Origin: Xaviernesmea rhizosphaerae
Lineage (GTDB): Bacteria > Pseudomonadota > Alphaproteobacteria > Rhizobiales > Rhizobiaceae
Assembly: GCF_001938945.1 (NCBI RefSeq)
Contig: NZ_MKIO01000041.1
Coordinates: forward strand, 81,556-145,555
Reading direction: 5' to 3'
Length of the DNA: 64,000 bases
This document shows positions 43,163 through 50,494 of the stretch, piece after piece (positions within the stretch are counted from its first letter, which is position 1; every line of letters starts with the position of its first letter). The notes beneath the pieces are model-generated. The model saw only the letters and a program-made list of their open reading frames with translations. It ran no database searches and was not told the DNA's origin. Both the position numbers and the translations under genes were made by a program.

Positions 43163-44173
43163 ATGAAAGCGCTTCTCTGCGACGAACCCGGCCGCCTCAC
43201 CCTGGTCGAACGCCCCAAGCCCGCCCGCGCCGCGCATGAGGTTCTGGTGCGCATTCGCCATGTCGGCATCTGCGGCACGGATTTCCACATCTATGCCGGC
43301 AAGCACCCCTTCCTCGCCTATCCCCGCGTCATGGGCCACGAGCTGTCCGGCACGGTGGAGGAAGCGCCCGAAGGCAGCGCGCTTTCGGCCGGCGATCCCG
43401 TCTATATCGTGCCCTATCTCTCCTGCGGAACCTGCCATGCCTGCCGCAAGGGCCTGACCAATGCCTGTCAGAACATCCAGGTTCTGGGCGTCCACTGCGA
43501 TGGCGGCATGGCGGAATATCTGAGCGTTCCCGCCCAGAACGTCATCCCCACCGGGGCGATCCCGCTGGCGGATGCGGCGATGATCGAGTTTCTCGCCATC
43601 GGCGCCCATGGCGTCAAGCGCGGCGGCATCGGCGCTGAGGATCGCGTTCTGGTTACCGGCGCCGGGCCGATCGGCATGTCTGCCATCATCTTCGCCAAGG
43701 CGCGCGGCGCCGATGTCACCGTGATGGACACGCGCGCCGACCGGCTGGCCTTCGCCACGGACCAGCTCGGCGCAGACCGGTCGTTGATGGCCGACGACCA
43801 GGCCGAGGCCACCGTGCAGGCGATCACCGACGGCAATGGCTTCGATGTCGTGATCGACGCCACGGGCAATGCCGGGCCGATGCAGCGCGGCTTCGCCTTC
43901 CTGGCCCATGGCGCGCGCTATGTGCTGCTCTCCGTCGTGCGCTCGGACATCACCTTCTCCGATCCGGAATTTCACAAGCGCGAGGCGACGCTGTTTGCCA
44001 GCCGCAACGCCCAGCCGGACGATTTCGCCGAGGTGGTGCGGCAGATGGAGGCCGGCAAAGTGCCGACCCGCGCGCTCAACAGCCATACCGGCCGCCTCTC
44101 CGACGCCGTCTCGCTCTTTACCGAATGGTCGAAGCCGGAAGCCGGCGTGATCAAGGCAATCCTGGAGGTCTGA
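43163..44173 (+). CDS. zinc-binding alcohol dehydrogenase, L-galactonate 5-dehydrogenase-like
   Basis: 336-aa MDR dehydrogenase. Catalytic zinc site: GICGTDFHIYAGKHPF and GHELSG; structural zinc cysteines in CGTCHACRKGLTNAC; NAD site VLVTGAGPIGMSAI. The closest assigned function by type and neighbours is LgoD/YjjN (L-galactonate to D-tagaturonate), placing it directly before the UxaB-like step. Other sugar-acid or polyol substrates remain possible. Start MKALLCDEPGRL chosen over an ATG 27 bp upstream. Confidence 0.87.
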   Translation: MKALLCDEPGRLTLVERPKPARAAHEVLVRIRHVGICGTDFHIYAGKHPFLAYPRVMGHELSGTVEEAPEGSALSAGDPVYIVPYLSCGTCHACRKGLTNACQNIQVLGVHCDGGMAEYLSVPAQNVIPTGAIPLADAAMIEFLAIGAHGVKRGGIGAEDRVLVTGAGPIGMSAIIFAKARGADVTVMDTRADRLAFATDQLGADRSLMADDQAEATVQAITDGNGFDVVIDATGNAGPMQRGFAFLAHGARYVLLSVVRSDITFSDPEFHKREATLFASRNAQPDDFAEVVRQMEAGKVPTRALNSHTGRLSDAVSLFTEWSKPEAGVIKAILEV

Positions 44174-44175
44174 TG

Positions 44176-45711
44176 ATGACGGCATCGCGCACGCTGCGGC
44201 TGAGCCCCGAGGACAATGTGGTGGTGGCGCTGGCCGATCTGCCGGCCGGCAGCCCGGTGGACGGGCTTTCGCCCGGCATCCTCGCCACGGCCCGCGTGCC
44301 GCGCGGCCACAAGGTGGCGGCCGAGCCCATTTCTCAGGGCATGCCGATCCGCAAATTCGGCCAGATCATCGGCTTTGCCAGCGCCGATATCCGGCCGGGC
44401 GACTGGGTGCATGAGAAGAATGTGACCATGGGCGAGGATTTCGCCCGCGACTATGCCTTCGCACAGGAAGCAAAAGCCGCCGAAGGGCTTAAGCCCGGCG
44501 AGGTCCCGGCCTTCTTCGAGGGCTTCCGCCGCGCCGACGGGCGGGCGGGCACGCGCAACTATATCGGCATCCTCTCCTCGGTGAACTGTTCCGCCACCGT
44601 CGTCGACTACATCGCCGACGAGATCAACCGCTCGGGCATCCTCGCCGATTATCCCGGCATCGACGGCATCGTGCCGCTGCCGCATGGCCAGGGCTGCGGC
44701 ATGGCCGGGCGCGGCGAGGCCTTCGACGTGCTTTCGCGCACGCAATGGGGCTATGCCAGCCATCCGAATTTCGCCGCCGTTCTGCTTGTGGGCCTCGGCT
44801 GCGAGGTGTTCCAGATCCCGCGGATGAAGGAGCGCTACGCCATTGCCGAGGGCGAGCATTTCCAGTCGCTGACGATCCAGGAGATCGGCGGCACGCGCAA
44901 GGCGGTGGAGGCCGGGGTCGCGCGGATCAGGGAAATGCTGCCCTTTGCCGGCCGCAGCCGGCGCACGGCGATCCCGGCCTCGGAGCTTACGCTGGCGCTG
45001 CAATGCGGCGGCTCGGATGGCTATTCCGGGCTGACGGCCAATCCGGCGCTCGGCGTGGCCGCCGACATGCTGGTGCGCCAGGGCGGCACGGCCATCCTCT
45101 CGGAAACCCCGGAGATCTATGGCGCCGAACATCTTCTGACCCGGCGCGCCGAAAGCGTGGAGGTGGGCCAGAAGATCGTCGATCTCATCGCCTGGTGGGA
45201 CGATTACACCGCCCGTAATGGCGGCGAGATGAACAACAACCCGTCGCCCGGCAACAAGGCCGGCGGCCTGACCACCATCCTCGAAAAATCGCTCGGCGCC
45301 GTGGCCAAGGCAGGCAGCTCGACGCTGCGCGGCGTCTATCGCTATGCCGAGAGGATCGACCGCAAGGGCCTCGTCTATATGGACACGCCCGGCTACGACC
45401 CGGTGGCCGCGACCGGCCAGGTGGCCGGCGGCGCCAATATCCTCTGCTTCACCACGGGGCGCGGCTCGGCCTATGGCTGCAAGCCGGTGCCCTCGATCAA
45501 GCTCGCCACCAACAGCGAACTCTATGCCCGCATGACCGACGACATGGACATCAATTGCGGCGACATCGTCGACGGCGTCAGCCTGGAGGACAAGGGCCGC
45601 GAGATCTTCGACACCATCCTCGCCATCGCCTCGGGCAGGCCGTCGAAATCGGAAGAACTCGGCTATGGCCGCAACGAATTCGTGCCCTGGCAAATCGGCG
45701 CGGTGATGTGA
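44176..45711 (+). CDS. uxaA: altronate dehydratase (UxaA) family protein
   Basis: 511-aa UxaA/GarD-family dehydratase. N-terminal SAF domain (VVVALADLPAGSPVDGL then VPRGHKVAAEPISQG), then the catalytic UxaA core: RADGRAGTRNYIGILSSVNC, PLPHGQGCGMAGRGEAF and QCGGSDGYSGLTANPALG, with Cys residues expected to hold an Fe(II) centre. It would turn D-altronate into 2-keto-3-deoxygluconate. The start at the second of two adjacent ATGs gives better spacing to GGAGG. Its 3' end is repeated, degraded, at 46454-46620 beyond vapBC. Confidence 0.9.
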   Translation: MTASRTLRLSPEDNVVVALADLPAGSPVDGLSPGILATARVPRGHKVAAEPISQGMPIRKFGQIIGFASADIRPGDWVHEKNVTMGEDFARDYAFAQEAKAAEGLKPGEVPAFFEGFRRADGRAGTRNYIGILSSVNCSATVVDYIADEINRSGILADYPGIDGIVPLPHGQGCGMAGRGEAFDVLSRTQWGYASHPNFAAVLLVGLGCEVFQIPRMKERYAIAEGEHFQSLTIQEIGGTRKAVEAGVARIREMLPFAGRSRRTAIPASELTLALQCGGSDGYSGLTANPALGVAADMLVRQGGTAILSETPEIYGAEHLLTRRAESVEVGQKIVDLIAWWDDYTARNGGEMNNNPSPGNKAGGLTTILEKSLGAVAKAGSSTLRGVYRYAERIDRKGLVYMDTPGYDPVAATGQVAGGANILCFTTGRGSAYGCKPVPSIKLATNSELYARMTDDMDINCGDIVDGVSLEDKGREIFDTILAIASGRPSKSEELGYGRNEFVPWQIGAVM

Positions 45712-45864
45712 GAAAGTCGAGATTGCTTGGAGTACGATGATGGCGGGCGCTGCGCAGCCGGGGCGGGAGGATCGGACAGACCTTGAAAGGCGCCGCAACA
45801 TCGGCGAGATTGACGCGATGACACGTTTTCTCGACAAACTCGCCCTTGGATCGGAAGCCTCGCA

Positions 45865-46065
45865 ATGCGATCGACCATAAATCTCGATGAGGCCCTCGTC
45901 GAAAAGGCGAAATCCCTGACGGGGACGCAAGAGACGACGGCGCTCGTTCGCCAGGCACTGGAAACTCTCGTCAGGGTGGAGTCCGGCAAGCGGCTCATCG
46001 CACTGGGGGGCACCATGCCTGACGCCGAGGCCGCGCCGCGACGGCGAACCGGCGGCGCGGAATGA
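45865..46065 (+). CDS. vapB: VapB-type antitoxin
   Basis: 66 aa. MRSTINLDEALVEKAKSLTG is the ribbon-helix-helix-like DNA-binding start of the VapB/DUF2191 family; ETTALVRQALETLVRVESGK is the dimerisation helix; the basic C-terminus (PRRRTGGAE) is expected to wrap the toxin. It overlaps the vapC start by 4 bp (ATGA). It should neutralise the toxin and repress the operon. Confidence 0.9.
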   Translation: MRSTINLDEALVEKAKSLTGTQETTALVRQALETLVRVESGKRLIALGGTMPDAEAAPRRRTGGAE

Positions 46066-46445
46066 TCCTGGTCGATACCTCGATCTGGATCGATTTCTTT
46101 CGCCACGATCATCCAGCGCTGCGGCAGATCATGGATGAGGATCGTCTCTACTGCCACCCCGTCATCATCGGAGAGCTGGCGCTCGGCAGCCTGCGCGACC
46201 GCCAGTCCGTTCTAACGTTTCTGACGGCGCAGCGGCAGGCGCGAGCTGCCTCTCACGAGCAGGTCTTGGCCATGATCGAGCGCCATGCGATCTTCAGCAT
46301 GGGCATCGGCTATTCCGATGCACAGCTCCTCGCGTCGATGCTGCTCGACACGAGGCTGATCCTATGGACAGGCGACAGACGCCTCAGGCTCGCCGCGGCA
46401 AAAACGGGTCTGTTGCTCCATGAGCCCGAGAGGAACGCGAACTGA
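46062..46445 (+). CDS. vapC: VapC toxin, PIN-domain ribonuclease
   Basis: 127-aa PIN endoribonuclease. The four acidic metal ligands are visible: Asp5 in MILVDTSIWIDFF, Glu38 in HPVIIGELALG, Asp86 in GYSDAQLLAS and Asp105 in LWTGDRRL. It cleaves RNA (tRNA or rRNA in known cases), and is inhibited by the adjacent antitoxin. Complete and apparently functional. It lies between two copies of the uxaA 3' end. Confidence 0.93.
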   Translation: MILVDTSIWIDFFRHDHPALRQIMDEDRLYCHPVIIGELALGSLRDRQSVLTFLTAQRQARAASHEQVLAMIERHAIFSMGIGYSDAQLLASMLLDTRLILWTGDRRLRLAAAKTGLLLHEPERNAN

Positions 46446-46453
46446 CCGCTCAT

Positions 46454-46620
46454 GCTGCAACGGGCCAGGTGGCCGGCGGCGCCAATATTGTCTGCTTCAC
46501 CACGTGGCGCGGCTCGACCTATGGCTGCAGGCTCGACCCCTCCATCAAGCTCGCCACCAACAGCAAACTCTATGGCCGCGCCGAATTCGTGCCCTGGCAG
46601 ATCGGCGCGGGGATGGGAGA
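46454..46620 (+). pseudogene. partial, internally deleted copy of the uxaA 3' end
   Basis: In frame it reads AATGQVAGGANIVCFTTWRG, then STYGCRLDPSIKLATNSKLY, then GRAEFVPWQIGAGM. The first 42 codons match uxaA codons beginning at 45406 in 34 positions; then 47 codons (141 bp) are missing, exactly between two CTATG-C/G-CCGC repeats present in the intact gene; the last 12 codons match the uxaA terminus. The final stop is lost. This is a non-functional remnant, and its presence on the far side of vapBC implies vapBC entered beside or within an ancestral duplication of the uxaA end. Confidence 0.85.
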
Positions 46621-46634
46621 CCCGATCACGCGGC

Positions 46635-46684
46635 TTGAAACGACCTGCGTCACCTGTCATATATTTGACGACAGGTGACGCAGG
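46635..46684 (+). promoter_or_regulatory. promoter and palindromic operator of the Xre-RES operon
   Basis: A perfect 15-bp inverted repeat, CCTGCGTCACCTGTC (46644-46658) and GACAGGTGACGCAGG (46670-46684), is separated by ATATATTTGAC. TTGAAA (46635-46640) and CATATA/TATATT (46658-46665) form a plausible -35/-10 pair overlapping the palindrome. It ends 10 bp before the antitoxin ATG, as expected for autoregulation. Confidence 0.75.
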
Positions 46685-46694
46685 GGCGCGACAG

Positions 46695-47183
46695 ATGGTT
46701 GCTGTGATGGAAAAGAAGGCGACGGCGTCAGAGGCCGGCGGCGATCTGCAGAAGGTCGCCCGCCTGCTCGGCGGCTCGCGCGTGCTGGCGCGGCGGCTGA
46801 GCAGCCCTCTGGATGCGCATGAACTGCTGCTGGCAGGCCTGCCGGCCTCGGCGCTCGATCATCTCGTCGGCCAGCTCGTCTCGATCGACAAGGCACGCTC
46901 GCTGGAGAAGGCCGTGGGCATGAGCCTGCGCACCTGGCAGCGGCGCCGGGACACGCCATCGAAACCGCTCAGCCGGGAGCAGAGCGGACGCACCTGGAAG
47001 TTCGCCGAGATCCTGTCGCGGGCGACGGATGTTTTCGGCTCTCTGGCCGAAGCCGAGCAATGGCTGGAACGCCCGGCGACAGGCCTCGACCAGCGCCGCC
47101 CGATAGATCTTCTCGCCACACCCGCCGGGGTGGAATTGGTGGAAGATCATCTGACCCGGCTCGAATTCGGCGTCTACGCCTGA
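46695..47183 (+). CDS. Xre/MbcA/ParS-type antitoxin (DUF2384)
   Basis: 162 aa. Central helix-turn-helix region LVSIDKARSLEKAVGMSLRT, then the DUF2384 toxin-binding C-terminus with ATDVFGSLAEAEQWLERPA, LDQRRPIDLLATPAGVELVE and the closing LEFGVYA. This is the exact layout of Xre antitoxins paired with RES toxins. Start chosen at 46695, well spaced from AGGGGCG. The stop overlaps the RES gene start (TGATG). Confidence 0.9.
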   Translation: MVAVMEKKATASEAGGDLQKVARLLGGSRVLARRLSSPLDAHELLLAGLPASALDHLVGQLVSIDKARSLEKAVGMSLRTWQRRRDTPSKPLSREQSGRTWKFAEILSRATDVFGSLAEAEQWLERPATGLDQRRPIDLLATPAGVELVEDHLTRLEFGVYA

Positions 47184-47683
47184 TGGCGCTGCCTATCGCG
47201 CTGGGCGGCACGGAGCTTCTCGCCTGGCGGCTGGACCAGACGATCCATGCGACCACATGGGACAGCGGCGAAGGCGCCTACAGGGTTGGCGGGCGCTGGA
47301 ACAGCAAGGGCGTGCGCGCGGTCTATTCCTCGCTCGATCCGGCCACGGCCATTCTTGAAGTGGCCGTCCACAAGGGCTTCCGCACGCTCGACACGGTGGC
47401 CCACGCGCTAACGGCGCTGGTGATTGAAAACCCTTCCGCCATCCATATCGTCCGGCCTGCCGATGTGCCCAACCCGAACTGGCTGCGCCCCGGCATTCCC
47501 AGCAGCAGACAGCAGGCCTTCGGCGATGCGCTTCTGGCCACGCACCGCTTCGTCGCTCTTCCCAGCGCAGTCTCGACCCATAGCTGCAACCTGATCTTCC
47601 TTGCGACAGCGCGCCCCGATGGCTATCGCCTCAAATTCCAGGAGCGCTTTGCCATGGATACGCGGCTGAGCCCGCCGGGGTGA
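47183..47683 (+). CDS. RES-domain toxin
   Basis: 166 aa. RES family features: AWRLDQTIHATTWDSGEGAY, GGRWNSKGVRAVYSS, ILEVAVHKGF and a Ser/Asn-containing stretch HSCNLIFLATARP near the C-terminus, corresponding to the Arg-Glu-Ser signature residues. RES toxins studied so far degrade or modify NAD+ or PRPP synthase. Complete with no frame disruption. Co-translated with its antitoxin. Confidence 0.9.
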   Translation: MALPIALGGTELLAWRLDQTIHATTWDSGEGAYRVGGRWNSKGVRAVYSSLDPATAILEVAVHKGFRTLDTVAHALTALVIENPSAIHIVRPADVPNPNWLRPGIPSSRQQAFGDALLATHRFVALPSAVSTHSCNLIFLATARPDGYRLKFQERFAMDTRLSPPG

Positions 47684-47700
47684 GTGTGAAGGAAGTTGCT

Positions 47701-47922
47701 TCAGCCTTTCCGATCACGGTCCACATCCAGTTCGATGTCCGAGAGACCGGGCATGGAGAGCCTATCGATCAGGCTTCTCGCCTTGGCGCGCAGCCGTTCA
47801 AAATGGCTATACGTCATAAAGACATAGGAGGGCTGATCTTCTTCCATGATGATCACGGGCCCCTCTGACGCCGCCTCCTTGGCGCGTTCGAGATCCCGAT
47901 CGAATTCATCGTGACCTGCCAC
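47701..47922 (-). CDS. Phd/YefM-like antitoxin, without a partner toxin
   Basis: 73 aa. An N-terminal LERAKEAASEGPVIIMEEDQ and PSYVFMTYSHFERL make the Phd/YefM DNA-binding fold, and the C-terminal helix region follows. In most loci a PIN or RelE toxin gene follows directly; here the 17 bp downstream lead into the convergent RES gene, so the toxin is missing. Likely an orphan left by rearrangement, possibly still able to bind DNA. Confidence 0.7.
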   Translation of the reverse strand: MAGHDEFDRDLERAKEAASEGPVIIMEEDQPSYVFMTYSHFERLRAKARSLIDRLSMPGLSDIELDVDRDRKG

Positions 47923-47945
47923 TGAATTTTCATCCGGCGGCGATT

Positions 47946-48176
47946 AAGTGTTTAGTCGCGGTCGGCTTTGTGGGCGGGGTCGGCCACTTCCTGCTGGTTC
48001 TCGCCCACCGCCACGCCCCGGCCAGCACGCTGGCACCACTGACCTATACCCAGCTGTGCTGGGCGATGAGCGGTGGCCTGCTGATCTTCGGGGAGATCCC
48101 GTCCCTCACCACAGCCATCGGCGCCCTCGTCATCCTTGTCGCCGGCCTTCTCGTGCTTCTTTCCAGCAAGGCGTGA
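47946..48176 (+). pseudogene. C-terminal fragment of an EamA-family transporter
   Basis: Reads LVAVGFVGGVGHFLLVLAHR, then HAPASTLAPLTYTQLCWAMS, GGLLIFGEIPSLTTAIGALV and ILVAGLLVLLSSKA, the last two to three helices of an EamA protein. The N-terminal three quarters are absent; the left end runs into the phd gene region. A truncated relic, not a functional gene. Confidence 0.8.
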
Positions 48177-48183
48177 CGCCAAC

Positions 48184-48219
48184 AAAAAGACGCGCCGACC
48201 GTCGGAGCGGCAGCGCGCC
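48184..48219 (-). terminator. probable intrinsic terminator of ridA
   Basis: On the minus strand an imperfect GC stem (CGCGC-TGCCG / CGG-TCGGCGCG) is followed by CTTTTTG. It lies just after the RidA stop. Confidence 0.5.
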
Positions 48220-48240
48220 TGCGCCGATCAGTCGAAGCGA

Positions 48241-48639
48241 TCAGGAGATGACGGCCGTGGTGGCGATTTCCACGAGAAATTCGGGACGCACCATGTCCAG
48301 CTTGACGCAGAAGCGGGCCGGAAGAATTTCCGGGAAGTATTCCACATAGACGGCGTTCATCTTGTGGTAGTCATCGAGGTCATTCAAAAAAATCTGATTG
48401 AAGGTCACGTCGGCCATCGTGCCGCCGGCGGTCTCTATGACTTCCTTGATGCTGTCGAGCACCCGTCGCGTCTGCACCTCGATATCGCCGACACCGATGA
48501 TGCTGCCGTCATAAGGATCCGTCGAGAGGATGCCGGCGACGAAAATCTGGTTTCCCGCCTTGATCCCCCAGTTCAGATGGCGTGTTCCATTGGCCGTCTT
48601 GCCCTCGATCCAGCCCTTGGGATGAATGGGAGTGTTCAT
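48241..48639 (-). CDS. RidA/YjgF family protein
   Basis: 132-aa trimeric enamine/imine deaminase family protein. Seen: HLNWGIKAGNQIFVAGILST, EVQTRRVLDSIKEVIETAGG, and the C-terminal PARFCVKLDMVRPEFLVEIA, where RidA proper has a conserved Arg; here the -RPEFLVEI- block carries the acidic residue typical of the family. Known role: hydrolysing reactive 2-aminoacrylate, but many Rid subgroups differ. Divergent from an aldo/keto reductase. Confidence 0.88.
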   Translation of the reverse strand: MNTPIHPKGWIEGKTANGTRHLNWGIKAGNQIFVAGILSTDPYDGSIIGVGDIEVQTRRVLDSIKEVIETAGGTMADVTFNQIFLNDLDDYHKMNAVYVEYFPEILPARFCVKLDMVRPEFLVEIATTAVIS

Positions 48640-48841
48640 AATCTACCTCGCTCTCGGAAATGCCGCGCCGGTTGTGTGTCCACCGGCGGTAGCCTGACAC
48701 TAGGAAGCACCGGGCGCGGGCGCATGGACATATGCGCACGACTTCTTGACTGGCCCTCTTCTGTTGTTCGCCCGCGTGGCGGCGGCTGTTACCAGCAGGG
48801 GCAGGAAGCCCGGCCCCAGTTTCAGCAGTCAAGAGGTGATG

Positions 48842-49846
48842 ATGAAGTACATCTATCTCGGAAAGAGCGGCGTCAAAGTTTCCGAACTCTGCCTCGGCGG
48901 CATGATGTTCGGGGGCGCCACGGATGAGGCGACATCCCGCCGAATCATCGAGTCCGCCCGCGATGCCGGCGTCAACTTCATCGATACTGCCGACATGTAC
49001 AATGGCGGCGAATCCGAGCGGGTGATCGGCCGCGGCATTGCTGCCCACCGCGACCACTGGCTTCTAGCCACCAAGATCGGCAATCCCATGGGCACCGGTC
49101 CCAATGAACGCGGCATGTCGCGCAAATGGATCCTGCAGGCGGTGGACGCCAGCCTGAAGCGGCTCGGCACGGACCGCATCGACCTGCTCTACATCCACAA
49201 GGCCGATTTCGAGGCGCCGCTTTCCGAAATGGTGCATGCCTTCGCGGATCTGATCCGCGCCGGCAAGATCGTCTATTTCGGCGTGTCCAATTTTAAATCC
49301 TGGCGTATGGCCGAGACGGTGTATCTGGCGGAAAAGGCAGGTATCCAGGGACCGGTCGCCAGCCAGCCGCTCTATAATCTCGTCAACCGGGAAGCGGAGC
49401 TCGAACATCTGCCGGCCGCCGCCCATCTCGGCCTCGGCGTCGTGCCCTATAGCCCGCTTGCCCGCGGCATCCTGACCGGCAAGTACCACCCGAATGTTGC
49501 GCCGGATGCCAGCACCCGCGCCGGGCGCGGGGATGTGCGCATGATGGAAGCGGAATGGCGACCGGAGTCGCTGCTGGTCGCCGAAAAGCTGAAGAAATAT
49601 GCCGCCGACAAGAGTGTCCCGCCCGCGCATCTGGCGCAGCAATGGGTCATGCGCAACCGCCTGGTGACGTCCACCATTGTCGGCCCCCGAACCTTCGAGC
49701 AGTGGCAGGATTACCTTGATGCGCTCGACTATGCCTATGACGTTGAGGATGAGCGCTTCATCGACCTGCTCGTCTCTCCCGGAAAAACGTCGACCCTTGC
49801 CCCCTTCGATCCGCACCATCCTGTCGAGGGTCGCAGAGTTTTCTGA
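48842..49846 (+). CDS. aldo/keto reductase
   Basis: 334-aa NADPH-dependent oxidoreductase, TIM barrel. Catalytic tetrad: Asp and Tyr in NFIDTADMYNGGESERVIG, Lys in LLATKIGNPMG, His in LLYIHKADF. C-terminal cofactor loop IVGPRTFEQWQDYL. Start at the second of two ATGs after AGAGGTG. Divergent from RidA over a 200-bp region. Substrate unknown, likely a carbonyl or sugar aldehyde. Confidence 0.91.
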   Translation: MKYIYLGKSGVKVSELCLGGMMFGGATDEATSRRIIESARDAGVNFIDTADMYNGGESERVIGRGIAAHRDHWLLATKIGNPMGTGPNERGMSRKWILQAVDASLKRLGTDRIDLLYIHKADFEAPLSEMVHAFADLIRAGKIVYFGVSNFKSWRMAETVYLAEKAGIQGPVASQPLYNLVNREAELEHLPAAAHLGLGVVPYSPLARGILTGKYHPNVAPDASTRAGRGDVRMMEAEWRPESLLVAEKLKKYAADKSVPPAHLAQQWVMRNRLVTSTIVGPRTFEQWQDYLDALDYAYDVEDERFIDLLVSPGKTSTLAPFDPHHPVEGRRVF

Positions 49847-49927
49847 AAAGGGCAGCGCTATCGATTTCCATCTTCCAGGCAGTTTACATAGTAGCCCCCC
49901 TTTTTGCCGGGATCGACGCGCTTTCGA

Positions 49928-50134
49928 GCGCCGCCAGCAGGTCACGCCGGATCCGCGACCCATCTCTTTGAGCAACATCTCCCAGGGGATGCCCGAGCGA
50001 AGGACGAAGAGGATGCCCGTCAGGGCCGCGCGGACAGGCATCCTCGGGCGTCCGCCTTTGGGCTTGGGCCGCTCGGGTGGCAGCATCGGCTCGATGATGC
50101 GCCAGAGTTCCTCTGGGATCAAAACCTTGGCCAT
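49928..50134 (-). pseudogene. IS5-family transposase, N-terminal fragment
   Basis: Reads MAKVLIPEELWRIIEPMLPP, then ERPKPKGGRPRMPVRAALTG, ILFVLRSGIPWEMLLKEMG and RGSGVTCWRR, the conserved N-terminal region of IS5-type (IS427-group) transposases. After the CWRR motif the similarity ends, and the DDE catalytic domain is missing. A relic of a deleted insertion sequence; its ends could not be defined. Confidence 0.85.
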
Positions 50135-50161
50135 GACGCTGACATGGCCATCCGATGACAC

Positions 50162-50412
50162 AGTGCCCAGGTTTTGAAAGCTGTTTCTAAAACGCAGCTA
50201 TACCACGTGGCGAGACATCGTCGAATGCTTTGCGGATTGCAGGCCAACCCTGACGGTTGAGAAGCCTGCTGAGCGAGACATATTTTTTGACGACGCCAGT
50301 CTGCGTGCATTGGACTGTCATTTCTCTTTAAGATTGTTTCCACCCCTCATGGACCATTCAGGATCTCCATGAAGCCTCGTTCTGGCCACATCGATAGCAC
50401 ATGCAAAAATTT
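50162..50412. other. intergenic region between the IS remnant and the LacI operators
   Basis: Contains no recognisable gene. Part is probably leftover IS sequence (GTTTTGAAAGCTGTTTCTAAAA around 50171). Base composition falls to lower GC towards 50330-50410, consistent with imported sequence and the upstream part of the LacI promoter. Confidence 0.4.
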
Positions 50413-50432
50413 ATGAGAAAACGTTTTCTCAT
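50413..50432. promoter_or_regulatory. LacI-type operator O1
   Basis: Perfect 20-bp palindrome centred on CG with core GAGAAAACGTTTTCTC. Upstream of the LacI gene and its sugar operon. Confidence 0.85.
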
Positions 50433-50446
50433 TTGACTATGACACT

Positions 50447-50462
50447 GAGAAAAGCTTTTCTC
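50447..50462. promoter_or_regulatory. LacI-type operator O2
   Basis: Perfect 16-bp palindrome GAGAAAAGCTTTTCTC, differing from O1 only in its two central bases (GC instead of CG). Centre-to-centre distance to O1 is 32 bp, about three helical turns. It ends 33 bp before the LacI start codon, so autoregulation is likely. Confidence 0.85.
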
Positions 50463-50494
50463 CTTTCATCGACACGGGGGAGCAAGCGAGAATT

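Noticed and set aside
46452..46694. Extending the Xre antitoxin upstream to an ATG at 46452
   Set aside because: That stretch is an out-of-frame reading of the uxaA relic plus the operator palindrome; the start at 46695 has a well-placed ribosome-binding site.
45712..48176. CRISPR or anti-phage defence island
   Set aside because: No repeat arrays, nucleases or helicases; the content is toxin-antitoxin modules and fragments only.
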